Positions 48,363 through 62,085 of a stretch of 64,000 nt of DNA are shown one piece after another. The notes below the pieces were generated by a model. It had not been told where the DNA came from. It saw only the letters and a program-made list of their open reading frames with translations, and made no database searches. The position numbers and the translations under genes were made by a program. How positions within the stretch are numbered: the first letter of the stretch is position 1; every line of letters begins with the position of its first letter. The stretch is taken from positions 229,661,560 through 229,725,559 of the forward strand of contig NC_039358.1 in NCBI RefSeq assembly GCF_003573695.1, written 5' to 3'. Source of the stretch: Papaver somniferum. Taxonomy: Eukaryota > Streptophyta > Magnoliopsida > Ranunculales > Papaveraceae.

Positions 48363-49560
48363 GTTTCGGTTGATTAGAAAGTGGAATTATTAGCCGAACC
48401 TGACACTATTTCTCCAGGTTCAATAAATAAGTCAGGTTCAACTGATTTAAAATGGTTCAACTAGTCCGTTATTTGGTTTATAGGTTGAACCTCTAACTAG
48501 ATTTTTCTTCTCAAAATTGATGTGTGTCGTTCTAGGTTTTGGATGTCTTCTTTATGATGTGGAAGATAATATATATGAATGATAAAATGTGGTGCAGAGA
48601 CATGATAAAGATTGAAAGATCTCTTCTTAGGGCTTTAGATGTCTTTATATAAATTTTCTCAAAGTTAGGATTTATAATCCTTTCGGGACCGTATTTCCTT
48701 GAGATAGAATCAATTTCATGACTAAACATGTCACAGAACAGTGCCAGGTTCGGCTAATACCTTGCTAACCTTTCCCGACCGAACCTGAGAAGTGACATTT
48801 ACCCAGGTGGTTGTCAGGTTTGGCTGACTCGATTAGATCACTTTCAAGTCGAACATCTCTCTGTAAACACTTCTAAAATCTTGATTTAGGTTCCGGGTTT
48901 GTCTGGCTCGTGCTGATGAGTTATCAGCTGAAATTCTCTCTGTAAACTCAGGTCTTTCGATCTTGTTTTGGCCGTAACTTCTTCGTCCGATGTCGGAATG
49001 ACCTCATTCTTTTTGCACTGTCTTCGTTTTTCAGTCTCTTGAATATGAAGATAAGATCTGCTTGATTTTAATGATTTGAATTTGGACCTTAGTATTCTCC
49101 ATCAGTAGACTTCACTTTCTTAACACTTTTAGTCATTTTCATGTCTTTTGGTTGACTTATCCTAAGAAAGGCCTCACAATTGAAAACATAGGTAATGAAA
49201 AGCCTAACCCCTAAATGTGTATGAACTTAAGTGTTTTTTGGAAAATCAGTAACATGTTCGGCCGATATGATTTTTTGAATATGAGCCGAACTTGGAAGGA
49301 TATATGGTTCGACTAATACGATATTTAGAGTAACAACCGAACCCTCACTTATGTTTTTGACAGAATCTATGGACAAGGTTCGGTTTATAATGAAATTTCT
49401 TATTAGCCGAACATTAACAAGTAGACCTGAAGTTACAAATATAAGTTCGGCCAACAACTATTGTATTTCGAGTAAGCCGAACTGTTCATCTTCTGTAGCA
49501 TACCGATTAGGTTCGGCTAATAATTTCAAGCTGAAAGTATCTATACTTCACCGAACTTGG
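48363..49560. repeat. CCGAAC/GTTCGG motif field, U2
   Basis: About thirteen exact hexamers plus variants such as GTTCGACTAATA. Positions include 48391, 48749, 48779, 49256, 49285, 49338, 49379, 49405, 49446, 49476, 49511 and 49551. They come in both orientations and are spaced 20-60 bp in the right half. Confidence 0.7.
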
Positions 49561-50462
49561 GTGAAATACTAGAAGTATACTTGTGTATTGTTGGCATTGG
49601 GTTTCTCACCCGGTGTATTCATATTATGGATTTGGCTCATAAAGATCATCATTATGAGTTGAATTTGAGTTTGGGTAAAATCATTCCCATAATTTGCTAG
49701 CTATTATGTCTTCTTGCCCAAAGGAATGCTTTAAAAGGACAAGAAGAGAATTGAAATGAAATCAATACCTCTGGTTCTCTGGTTCTTTGCTTCTTGCTCA
49801 AAGGAATGCTTTACATTTTGAATTTCTCAAATACAAGTTTAAGAGGTAATATTAATTATTTTTTGTAGATTTTTCATTCAATTAGAGATATAATTTATTA
49901 TTATTTATTTATTATCGTTTTTTTCTTTCATGATGTTAGAGTAGTGAATATAGATGTTTGAGAAATATCGATGTTTTTTTCTTTCATGATGTTTGAGAAA
50001 TATTTAAGAAATGTTAAGTGAAGAAATGTTTCATTCTATTAACGTATATTTACTTAATAAATGTTTCATTTTTATCTAAGAAATGTTTTAAGAAATATAG
50101 ATTTTTTTTCATTTTATTATCATTTATTTAAGAAAGTTTTTAAATGTTAATATTCATAATTAAATAGTCCATCAACTTGAATCAGTTGGCACGTAAAAAA
50201 TCATTGTTTCTTTATAAAAAAATGGCATGATGAATTGATGTATGGTATGTTTGTATTCCTGTTCTCAATCATGAAAAAATGAGAGGCTACACGATCCTTA
50301 ATTTCAACTTTTAATATTCAAGTTGAGTAAATGACTAATGCAACTTGTGATTTCTAATTATAATGCTACTCTAACCATTTTTTATTGATGGAATATGTCC
50401 ACTTAACTTGTATTTATATATGTCACTTATTGCTATGTGAAATTTCCTACTTACAGAATATA

Positions 50463-53254
50463 ATGGAAGGATCAACATCTGCAAAACGAGATGTTTTTCA
50501 TGCATATTGTACTGTAATGAGTGATGGTAAAAAGTTGAAGTGTAATTTTTGTGAAAAAGAAGTGTCTGCGGGAATTTCGCGTTTCAAAATGCATTTGGCA
50601 CAACAAAGAGGTACAATTACTCCCTGCATGCATGTGCCACCTGAGATTAAAAATTTAGCAAAAGTATGGGTGCAAGACAGAAACAAAGAAAACGGCAACG
50701 AGTACCAGAAACTGAATATGAAGATACAAAATTCAAGATATGTATGAAAATGAACCGTGGAACCCTGTGCATGATATAGATGAAGAAGAACAAGCGCCGG
50801 TAACACAAAAAAAATGGGCGGGTTATCGAAGTTGAAGAACCTTTTTGGACGAAAAAGTAAGAATACTAATGCCGGAGAAGGTACATCACAGCGTCCACAG
50901 GCCTCTATGGACATACCTAGTTCTTCAATGCGTACACCACACCAAGCACCTAGGATGTCTGTAGATATGGGAGGACAATATAATACTAATAGGGATTCTC
51001 AACCTAGCATGGCGAATTTTGGGAGAAGTAAAACATGCCGGGAAAAAGTTGATTCTTCTGTTGGACGTTTTTTCTATGCTAATGATATTCCCTTCAATGT
51101 GGCCAACTCAACTCAGTACCACGAGGCATTCAATGCAGTTGCAAATTTCGGAAAATCATACAGCTCCGTCTTCCTATAAGTTGTCGAACCCATTATTAAG
51201 GCAGGAAAAACAAAGGATTCAGAAGGATGTGGTGTCGGTCCAACGAAATTATTGGAGAGAGTATGGGTGTACACTCATGTCAGATGGTTGGAAAAACAAA
51301 AATAACCATACGATTGTAAACTTCTTAGTTTACAGTGGCCATGGGACATTTTTGAAAAGCGTTGACATCGAGCATAATCGGTTGACAGCAGAGTATTTGA
51401 TGAGTTTGTTCAGACCGGTTATAGAAGATATTGGTCCGACAAATATTGTTCAAATAGTAACTGATCAAGGATCCCAATTCAAAGCCGCAGGTAACTATTA
51501 CAACTTAATTTAATTACAGTTGTTTATTTTTATATATTATTAATTCATTTCTCATTTTGTTTTAATAGGTATGAGATTGGCCATAGAGTATGGTACATTT
51601 TTTTGGGTACCTTGTGCAGCTCACATGTTGGATTTAATGTTGGAAGATACTGAAAAGTTCCCCTTTGTTAAAGGTGTGATTTCAGAAGCTAGAAAAATCA
51701 GTAAATTTATTTATAATCATGGTTGGGTTCTTGCTAGATTCAGACAACATTCTGGGGGACACAATCTATTGCGCCCTGGCTTAACAAGGTTTGAGACAAA
51801 TTTTATCACAATCAAAAGTATCATTGATCAGCGTAATGCAATCGAGAGTCTTTTTGTAGACCAAGAATTTGTGAACTCGCCAGAAGGAAAAACTCGTACG
51901 GCTAAAGATGCGAAAAACATTATTTTGAATGAGATGTTTTGGCACACATGCCAAAATGCATGCATGATGGTTGGTCCTTTATTGAAAATGATCCGTTTCT
52001 TGGATTCAGATAAACCTACCATGGGTTATTTGTTTCATGCACTTGCTACATGTGTGGAAACTATAGAAAGGGGTTTGGGTAAAACTCGAAATAATTCTAT
52101 TGTAGGTGTGATTAACCGACGATGGAAAGATCAGTTGAGTTCTCCTCTTCATGATGCAGCGCATTTTCTGAATCCATATTATATCTACAACCCAGCAGCC
52201 AATCTCATCAACAATGAAATTTCTCAGCCCCAAATTTGGCTCAGTGAAGTTATATAAAAAATAATTAGTAGCCCTCAAGAACAAGCGACATGCATGCTAG
52301 AGGTGTGAATTTTTATTAACAATTAATTTCATAATTACATGAATTTCTATTCACAGTTTTTGATATTTTTAGGCGGGAAGAATGCAAATGATGCAAGGCC
52401 AATTTGCATCACCATCAGCAAGATTGGCTGCTCTGCAAGGTGATCCTATAAGCTGGTGGTTGTCATACGGTGCTCAGTTTCCATCACTCCAGAGGATTGC
52501 GGTAAAGATACTAAGCCAGACAAACACATCGTCTGGATCCGAGAGGAATTGGAGTGTGTTTGAAAGAATTCACACTAAACTACGCAACCGTTTAGTTTCG
52601 TCAAGAATAAACGATTTGGTATATGTTCAGTACAATTTAAGATTGGAGCAGCAAAGAGTTCAAGCTAAAGCAAAGCGATATAACATCGATGTCCACGATG
52701 TTCATAGCCTGCTGACAGATGAAAATATGCTTGATTGGATAGCAGGGGATGATGAAACACCAGTTTTACCTCAGGAAGAACATTGGTTAAATGAATTGGA
52801 AGAGGAAGCAGCTAATAATCCAGAGCCTCTCCCTCCACCATACGAATGGCATGATCCAGAAGTTGAAATCTCATATCAAAGGTTGCCAGTGAGTAACTTT
52901 GTTTATGACTTTGGTAACCTAACATTTGGAGACAATACACAAGGTCATGAAAATGAAAATCCCATATACAATTCTCATTACACTGAAGATCGTCCAGAAG
53001 AAGATACCCGAGGAATTAATGAAGAGTATAATTCCAGTATTAATATCAATAATGAAGTAGATAATCGTAATGATAATGAGGAAGAAGACTATGGTTATGA
53101 AGATGACAACACTGTTAACTACGACAGCCAAATGCATTACACGAACCAATATGAGGCGGAGGAAGAGGAGGAGGAATCAACTGAGAATCGTCGAGAAAAC
53201 AGAAAATACTTGAATAAGTCGGAAAAAAATGCCGGTACAAGTTGGTTTGTCTAA
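50463..53254 (+). pseudogene. hAT transposase H2
   Basis: ATG at 50463, BED finger intact in ligands (CNFC ... H ... C). Single-base losses near 50693, 50730 and 50806 disturb the linker frame, and two bases are missing near 51165. The DUF659 core is then open (GCTLMSDGWKNKNNHTIVNF; VTDQGSQFKAA), although a codon is missing in HGTFLKS. Introns 51491-51568 and 52303-52372 have GT-AG ends. Exon 2 carries FFWVPCAAHMLDLMLED and stops at 52255-52257 (TAA for a serine codon of H3). Exon 3 (52373-53254) is fully open: SGSERNWSVFERIHTKLRNR, then a long acidic Asn/Glu-rich tail ending GTSWFV. The metal-site motif VTDQGSQ differs from the common VTDNA form. Confidence 0.85.
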
Positions 53255-54544
53255 GTTTAAAATTTCAAGCACTACTGTCACTAGGTTACTTATTGTAAGT
53301 TTATAAAATTTGAAGTGTTTAATGATTATTTATGAAATTTTAGTTGTAAGTTTGAAATTAAAAATTGTATAAGAATTTCTCCAACTCAAATTTTTTTCCT
53401 TAAAAACGAGTTTAACCGGTATGAAAACGGAAAATATGGTGTAAAAAACGTGTGTTAAAATGTTATATAGAAGAAAAAAACTGAAATATTAATTTTAGAA
53501 AAACGGTAATCACAGGTGTGAAAACGGTTATAACGGGTCTAAATAACGCCATTTTTTCCTATTTATCGGTGTTATTTAGGTAAGCGTGTTGGTGAGCCTC
53601 ACGGGCACGGTATATGGGCGTGAGCGTTATAACGGACGTTTTTTTCGGAAAAAACGGCCGTTTTTCAAACCTTGGGCAAGACTATGCCCCGCCGTAAGTG
53701 CTAGGATTGATTGGAGAGGTGGCTTTTCATGAGTGAGGTAATCTTATCTGAACCCTAAAGCCTTAAAAGAACAAATCTTACTGAACCCTAAAGCCTTAAA
53801 AGAACACTAAATGGCCCATGGGACAAGATAAAGCACGGTATTAGCCCCTACATAGGTTCTAGCAACATCAGCCGATGCCACAGTGATCGATATAAAATGA
53901 AATGAATTTCGTCGACCGACATAAAATGTACTCATTGGACTCATGATATGCACTATGACCCGAAAATATGGCTGATGCGTGTCATATTCCAATTTTTGGT
54001 TGAATGACATGTCTGTTTTGTGTGCCAAAATTTTGTTGTCTAAAATTTTATTTGATAAATTCTAAACGGCCGAACGTTCAAGGCGTGCTTCTTAATCGTT
54101 ACCATCCGGATCTAAAATCTGTATGTCCTTTCTTATTGCCTTTTGAATGGTTTCTTGGCTGATTGAGAGTTATCTGGCAAACGCCAAAGTTGCATAAATT
54201 ATTTGTGCAAAAATTGAGTAAGATATCTGACTATTTTGAGGCGCCATGATTCATAACACTTGCAGTTTGTGTAGTTTCAGAATTCTACTATTTTGATCAT
54301 TACATGGGTATCAGTGCATCACTATCACCGTCTCCGGTAAATTACAAATCAAGACTTCTTATTTGCATGAAAGTTAGTATAATCTATTACAATTACCAAG
54401 TAAGATCACTTGGTAGTGGGTGATATAGTAGGCTGTTTCCGAAGGAATACTGACGACGATGTTAACACTCGGACGAAGACATGTAATGTGAAGTTGAAGG
54501 GGACAGCCGATATTTCTAGTATTTATATATAAATCATTGAAGTT

Positions 54545-55750
54545 GTGAGGTTCGGTTGATTAGAAAGTGGAATTATTAGCCGAACCTGACACTATTTCTC
54601 CAGGTTCAATAAATAAGTCAGGTTCAACTGATTTAAAATGGTTCAACTAGTCCGTTATTTGGTTTATAGGTTGAACCTCTAACTAGATTTTTCTTCTCAA
54701 AATTGATGTATGTCGTTCTAGGTTTTGGATGTCTTCTTTATGATGTGGAAGATAATATATATGAATGATAAAATGTGGTGCAGAGACATGATAAAGATTG
54801 AAAGATCTCTTCTTAGGGCTTTAGATGTCTTTATATAAAATTTTCTCAAAGTTAGGATTTATAATCCTTTCGGGACCGTATTTCCTTGAGATAGAAGTCA
54901 ATTTCATGACTAAACATGTCACAGAACAGTGCCAGGTTCGGCTAATACCTTGCTAACCTTTCCCGACCGAACCTGAGAAGTGACATTTACCCAGGTGGTT
55001 GTCAGGTTTGGCTGACTCGATTAGATCACTTTCAAGTCGAACATCTCTCTGTAAACACTTCTAAAATCTTGATTTGTAGGTTCCGGGTTTGTCTGGCTCG
55101 TGCTGATGAGTTATCAGCTGAAATTCTCTCTGTAAACTCAGGTCTTTCGATCTTGTTTTGGCCGTAACTTCTTCGTCCGATGTCGGAATGACCTCATTCT
55201 TTTTGCACTGTCTTCGTCTTTTCAGTCTCTTGAATATGAAGATAAGATCTGCTTGATTTTAATGATTTGAATTTGGACCTTAGTATTCTCCATCAGTAGA
55301 CTTCACTTTCTTAACACTTTTAGTCATTTTCATGTCTTTTGGTTGACTTATCCTAAGAAAGGCCTCACAATTGAAAACATAGGTAATGAAAAGCCTAACC
55401 CCTAAATGTGTATGAACTTAAGTGTTTTTTGGAAAATCAGTAACATGTTCGGCCGATATGATTTTTTGAATATGAGCCGAACTTGGAAGGATATATGGTT
55501 CGACTAATACGATATTTAGAGTAACAACCGAACCCTCACTTATGTTTTTGACAGAAATCTATGGACAAGGTTCGGTTTATAATGAAATTTCTTATTAGCC
55601 GAACATTTAACAAGTAGACCTGAAGTTACAAAATATAAGTTCGGCCAACAACTATTGTATTTCGAGTAAGCCGAACTGTTCATCTTCTGTAGCATACCGA
55701 TTAGGTTCGGCTAATAATTTCAAGCTGAAAGTATCTATACTTCACCGAAC
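54545..55750. repeat. CCGAAC/GTTCGG motif field, U3
   Basis: Same motif field as in U2 with nearly identical spacing, consistent with recent duplication. Confidence 0.65.
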
Positions 55751-56669
55751 TTGGGTGAAATACTAGAAGTATACTGTGTATTGTTGGCATTGGGTTTCTC
55801 ACCCGGTGTATTCATATTATGGATTTGCTCATAAAGATCATCATTATGAGTTTGAATTTGAGTTTGGGTAAAATCATTCCCATAATTTGCTAGCTATTAT
55901 GTCTTCTTGCCCAAAGGAATGCTTTAAAAGGACAAGAAGAGAATTGAAATGAAATCAATACCTCTGGTTCTCTGGTTCTCTGCTTCTTGCTCAAAGGAAT
56001 GCTTTACATTTTGAATTTCTCAAATACAAGTTTAAGAGGTAATATTAATTATTTTTTGTAGATTTTTCATTCAATTAGAGATATAATTTATTAATACGTT
56101 ATTAATTTATTTATTATCGTTTTTTTCTTTCATGATGTTAGAGTAGTGAATATAGATGTTTGAGAAATATCGATGTTTTTTTCTTTCATGATGTTTGAGA
56201 AATATTTAAGAAATGTTAAGTGAAGAAATGTTTCATTCTATTAACGTATATTTACTTAATAAATGTTTCATTTTTATCTAAGAAATGTTTTAAGAAATAT
56301 AGATTTTTTGTTCATTTTATTATCATTTATTTAAGAAATGTTTTAATAAATGTTAATATTCATAATTAAATAGTCCATCAACTTGAATCAGTTGGCACGT
56401 AAAAAATCATTGTTTCTTTATAAAAAAATGGCATGATGAATTGATGTATGGTATGTTTGTATTCCTGTTCTCAATCATGAAAAAATGAGAGGCTACACGA
56501 TCCTTAATTTCAACTTTTAATATTCAAGTTGAGTAAATGACTAATGCAACTTGTGATTTCTAATTATAATGCTACTCTAACCATTTTTATATTGATGGAA
56601 TATGTCCACTTAACTTGTATTTATATATGTCACTTATTGCTATGTGAAATTTCCTACTTACAGAATATA

Positions 56670-59452
56670 ATGGAAGGATCAACATCTGCAAAACGAGATG
56701 TTTTTCATGCATATTGTACTGTAATGAGTGATGGTAAAAAGTTGAAGTGTAATTTTTGTGAAAAAGAAGTGTCTGCGGGAATTTCGCGTTTCAAAATGCA
56801 TTTGGCACAACAAAGAGGTACAATTACTCCCTGCATGCATGTGCCACCTGAGATTAAAAATTTAGCAAAAGTATGGGTGCAAGACAGAAACAAAGCAAAA
56901 CGGCAACGAGTACCAGAAACTGAATATGAAGATACAAAATTCAAGATATGTATGAAAATGAACCGTGGAACCCTGTGCATGATATAGATGAAGAAGAACA
57001 AGCGCCGGTAACACAAAAAAAATGGGCGGGTTATCGAAGTTGAAGAACCTTTTTGGACGAAAAAGTAAGAATACTAATGCCGGAGAAGGTACATCACAGC
57101 GTCCACAGGCCTCTATGGACATACCTAGTTCTTCAATGCGTACACCACACCAAGCACCTAGGATGTCTGTAGATATGGGAGGACAATATAATACTAATAG
57201 GGATTCTCAACCTAGCATGGCGAATTTTGGGAGAAGTAAAACATGCCGGGAAAAAGTTGATTCTTCTGTTGGACGTTTTTTCTATGCTAATGATATTCCC
57301 TTCAATGTGGCCAACTCAACTCAGTACCACGAGGCATTCAATGCAGTTGCAAATTTCGGAAAATCATACAGAGCTCCGTCTTCCTATAAGTTGTCGAACC
57401 CATTATTAAGGCAGGAAAAACAAAGGATTCAGAAGGATGTGGTGTCGGTCCAACGAAAATTGGAGAGAGTATGGGTGTACACTCATGTCAGATGGTTGGA
57501 AAAACAAAAATAACCATACGATTGTAAACTTCTTAGTTTACAGTGGCCATGGGAGCATTTTTGAAAAGCGTTGACATCGAGCATAATCGGTTGACAGCAG
57601 AGTATTTGATGAGTTTGTTCAGACCGGTTATAGAAGATATTGGTCCGACAAATATTGTTCAAATAGTAACTGATCAAGGATCCCAATTCAAAGCCGCAGG
57701 TAACTATTACAACTTAATTTAATTACAGTTGTTTATTTTTATATATTATTAATTCATTTTCATTTTGTTTTAATAGGTATGAGATTGGCCATAGAGTATG
57801 GTACATTTTTTTGGGTACCTTGTGCAGCTCATGTTGGATTTAATGTTGGAAGATACTGAAAAGTTCCCCTTTGTTAAAGGTGTGATTTCAGAAGCTAGAA
57901 AAATCAGTAAATTTATTTATAATCATGGTTGGGTTCTTGCTAGATTCAGACAACATTCTGGGGGACGCAATCTATTGCGCCCTGGCTTAACAAGGTTTGC
58001 GACAAATTTTATCGCAATCAAAAGTATCATTGATCAACGTAATGCAATCGAGAGTCTTTTTGTAGACCAAGAATTTGTGAACTCGCCAGAAGGAAAAACT
58101 CGTACGGCTAAAGATGTGAAAAACATTATTTTGAATGAGATGTTTTGGCACACATGCCAAAATGCATGCATGATGGTTGGTCCTTTATTGAAAATGATCC
58201 GTTTCTTGGATTCAGATAAACCTACCATGGGTTATTTGTTTCATGCACTTGCTACATGTGTGGAAACTATAGAAAGGGGTTTGGGTAAAACTCGAAATAA
58301 TTCTATTGTAGGTGTGATTAACCGACGATGGAAAGATCAGTTGAGTTCTCCTCTTCATGCTGCAGCGCATTTTCTGAATCCATATTATATCTACAACCCA
58401 GCAGCCAATCTCATCAACAATGAAATTTCTCAGCCCCAAATTTGTCTCAGTGAAGTTATATCAAAAATGATTAGTAGCCCTCAAGAACAAGCGACATGCA
58501 TGCTAGAGGTGTGAATTTTTATTAATTTTTATATATATGAATTTCTATTCACAGTTTTTGATATTTTTAGGCGGGAAGAATGCAAATGATGCAAGGCCAA
58601 TTTGCATCACCATCAGCAAGATTGGCTGCTCTGCAAGGTGATCCTATAAGCTGGTGGTTGTCATACGGTGCTCAGTTTCCATCACTCCAGAGGATTGCGG
58701 TAAAGATACTAAGCCAGACAAACACATCGTCTGGATCCGAGAGGAATTGGAGTGTGTTTGAAAGAATTCACACTAAACTACGCAACCGTTTAGTTTCGTC
58801 AAGAATAAACGATTTGGTATATGTTCAGTACAATTTAAGATTGGAGCAGCAAAGAGTTCAAGCTAAAGCAAAGCGACATAACATCGATGTCCACGATGTT
58901 CATAGCCTGCTGACAGATGAAAATATGCTTGATTGGATAGCAGGGGATGATGAAACACCAGTTTTACCTCAGGAAGAACATTGGTTAAATGAATTGGAAG
59001 AGGAAGCAGCTAATAATCCAGAGCCTCTCCCTCCACCATACGAATGGCATGATCCAGAAGTTGAAATCTCATATCAAAGGTTGCCAGTGAGTAACTTTGT
59101 TTATGACTTTGGTAACCTAACATTTGGAGACAATACACAAGGTCATGAAAATGAAAATCCCATATACAATTCTCATTACACTGAAGATCGTCCAGAAGAA
59201 GATACCCGAGGAATTAATGAAGAGTATAATTCCAGTATTAATATCAATAATGAAGTAGATAATCGTAATGATAATGAGGAAGAAGACTATGGTTATGAAG
59301 ATGACGACACTGTTAACTACGACAGCCAAATGCATTACACGAACCAATATGAGGCGGAGGAAGAGGAGGAGGAATCAACTGAGAATCGTCGAGAAAACAA
59401 AAAATACTTGAATAAGTCGGAAAAAAATGCCGGTACAAGTTGGTTTGTCTAA
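56670..59452 (+). pseudogene. hAT transposase H3
   Basis: ATG at 56670, BED ligands intact (CNFC). It shares with H2 the one-base losses near 56937 and 57012. Its own lesions are a deletion near 57455 (where H2 has NYWREYG), two bases lost near 57553, and two bases lost near 57829 at the AAHMLD motif. Introns 57700-57776 and 58509-58570. The rest of exon 2 is open to CMLE, unlike H2, and exon 3 (58571-59452) is open with the hATC motif SERNWSVFERIHTKLRNR and the acidic tail. Not functional as it stands. Confidence 0.85.
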
Positions 59453-59872
59453 GTTTAAAATTTCAAGCACTACTGTCACTAGGTTACTTATTGTAAGTTT
59501 ATAAAATTTGAAGTGTTTAATGATTATTTATGAAATTTTAGTTGTAAGTTTGAAATTAAAAATTGTATAAGAATTTCTCCAACTCAAATTTTTTTCCTTA
59601 AAAACGAGTTTAACCGGTATGAAAACGGAAAATACGGTGTAAAAAACGTGTGTTAAAATGTTATATAGAAGAAAAAAACTGAAATATTAATTTTAGAAAA
59701 ACGGTAATCAGAGGTGTGAAAACGGTTATAACGGGTCTAAATAACGCCATTTTTTCATATTTATCGGTGTTATTTAGGTAAGCGTGTTGGTGAGCCTCAC
59801 GGGCACGGTATATGGGCGTGAGCGTTATAACGGACGTTTTTTTCGGAAAAAACGGCCGTTTTTCAAACCTTG

Positions 59873-62085
59873 GGCAAGACTATGCCCCGCCGTAAGTGCT
59901 AGGATTGATTGGAGAGGTGGCTTTTCATGAGTGAGGTAATCTTATCTGAACCCTAAAGCCTTAAAAGAACAAATCTTACTGAACCCTAAAGCTTTAAAAG
60001 AACACTAAATGGCCCATGGGACAAGATAAAGCACGGTATTAGCCCCTACATAGGTTCTAGCAACATCAGCCGATGCCACAGTGATCGATATAAAATGAAA
60101 TGAATTTCGTCGACCGACATAAAATGTACTCATTGGACTCATGATATGCACTATGACCCGAAAATATGGCTGATGCGTGTCATATTCCAATTTTTGGTTG
60201 AATGACATGTCTGTTTTGTGTGCCAAAATTTTGTTGTCTAAAATTTTATTTGATAAATTCTAAACGGCCGAACGTTCAAGGCGTGCTTCTTAATCGTTAC
60301 CATCCGGATCTAAAATCTGTATGTCCTTTCTTATTGCCTTTTGAATGGTTTCTTGGCTGATTGAGAGTTATCTGGCAAACGCCAAAGTTGCATAAATTAT
60401 TTGTGCAAAAATTGAGTAAGATATCTGACTATTTTGAGGCGCCATGATTCATAACACTTGCAGTTTGTGTAGTTTCAGAATTCTACTATTTTGATCATTA
60501 CATGGGTATCAGTGCATCACTATCACCGTCTCCGGTAAATTACAAATCAAGACTTCTTATTTGCATGAAAGTTAGTATAATCTATTACAATTACCAAGTA
60601 AGATCACTTGGTAGTGGGTGATATAGTAGGCTGTTTCCGAAGGAATACTGACGACGATGTTAACACTCGGACGAAGACATGTAATGTGAAGTTGAAGGGG
60701 ATAGCCGATATTTCTAGTATTTATATATAAATCATTGAAGTTGTGAGGTTCGGTTGATTAGAAAGTGGAATTATTAGCCGAACCTGACACTATTTCTCCA
60801 GGTTCAATAAATAAGTCAGGTTCAACTGATTTAAAATGGTTCAACTAGTCCGTTATTTGGTTTATAGGTTGAACCTCTAACTAGATTTTTCTTCTCAAAA
60901 TTGATGTATGTCGTTCTAGGTTTTGGATGTCTTCTTTATGATGTGGAAGATAATATATATGAATGATAAAATGTGGTGCAGAGACATGATAAAGATTGAA
61001 AGATCTCTTCTTAGGGCTTTAGATGTCTTTATATAAAATGTTCTCAAAGTTAGGATTTATAATCCTTTCGGGACCGTATTTCCTTGAGATAGAAGTCAAT
61101 TTCATGACTAAACATGTCACAGAACAGTGCCAGGTTCGGCTAATACCTTGCTAACCTTTCCCGACCGAACCTGAGAAGTGACATTTACCCAGGTGGTTGT
61201 CAGGTTTGGCTGACTCGATTAGATCACTTTCAAGTCGAACATCTCTCTGTAAACACTTCTAAAATCTTGATTCGTAGGTTCCGGGTTTGTCTGGCTCGTG
61301 CTGATGAGTTATCAGCTTAAATTCTCTCCGTAAACTCAGGTCTTTCGATCTTGTTTTGGCCGTAACTTCTTCGTCCGATGTCGGAATGACCTCATTCTTT
61401 TTGCACTGTCTTCGTATTTTCAGTCTCTTGAATATGAAGATAAGATCTGCTTGATTTTAATGATTTGAATTTGGAACTTAGTATTCTCCATCAGTAGACT
61501 TCACTTTCTTAGCACTTTTAGTCATTTTCATGTCTTTTGGTTGACTTATCCTAAGAAAGGCCTCACAATTGAAAACATAGGTAATGAAAAGCCTAACCCC
61601 TAAATGTGTATGAACTTAAGTGTTTTTGGAAAATCAGTAACATGTTCGGCCGATATGATTTTTTGAATATGAGCCGAACTTGGAAGGATATATGGTTCGA
61701 CTAATACGATATTTAGAGTAACAACCGAACCCTCACTTATGTTTTTGACAGAACTCTATGGACAAGGTTCGGTTTATAATGAAATTTCTTATTAGCCGAA
61801 CATTTAACAAGTAGACCTGAAGTTACAAAATATAAGTTCGGCCAACAACTATTGTATTTCGAGTAAGCCGAACTGTTCATCTTCTTTAGCATACCGATTA
61901 GGTTCGGCTAATAATTTCAAGCTGAAAGTATCTATACTTCACCGAACTTGGGTGAAATACTAGAAGTATACTTGTGTATTGTTGGCATTGGGTTTCTCAT
62001 CCGGTGTATTCATATTATGGATTTGGCTCATAAAGATCATCATTATGAGTTTGAATTTGAGTTTGGGTAAAATCATTCCCATAAT
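59873..62085 (+). mobile_element. U4: truncated block
   Basis: Repeats U2/U3 from the first base through the R-like segment and the CCGAAC field (about 60745-61950) and stops after CATTCCCATAAT at 62085, just before the leader and transposase gene. The breakpoint is followed by unrelated AT-rich sequence. Confidence 0.75.
60745..61950. repeat. CCGAAC/GTTCGG motif field, U4
   Basis: Fourth copy of the motif field, with minor substitutions. Confidence 0.65.

Larger units (their letters stand above)
47496..53674 (+). mobile_element. U2: hAT-bearing block, direct
   Basis: Order: R-like promoter piece with a duplicated CTGAACCCTAAAGCCTTAAA (47560-47620), R-like spacer up to the GAAGACATGTAATGT word at 48303, CCGAAC/GTTCGG field (about 48363-49560), AT-rich leader (49850-50450), transposase H2 and the AACGG-rich end (53400-53674, TTTTTCAAACCTTG). 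It is followed directly by U3. Confidence 0.75.
53675..59872 (+). mobile_element. U3: hAT-bearing block, direct
   Basis: Starts GGCAAGACTATGCCCCGCCG right after the U2 terminus and has the same layout as U2: R-like promoter piece (to about 53900), spacer, CCGAAC field (about 54545-55750), leader, transposase H3, AACGG-rich end (59600-59872). U2 and U3 form a head-to-tail tandem. Confidence 0.75.

Noticed and set aside
41267..53674. Palindrome as a pure assembly fold-back
   Set aside because: The arms differ by specific substitutions and indels affecting different codons, which a fold-back of one molecule would not give. It is not fully excluded without reads.
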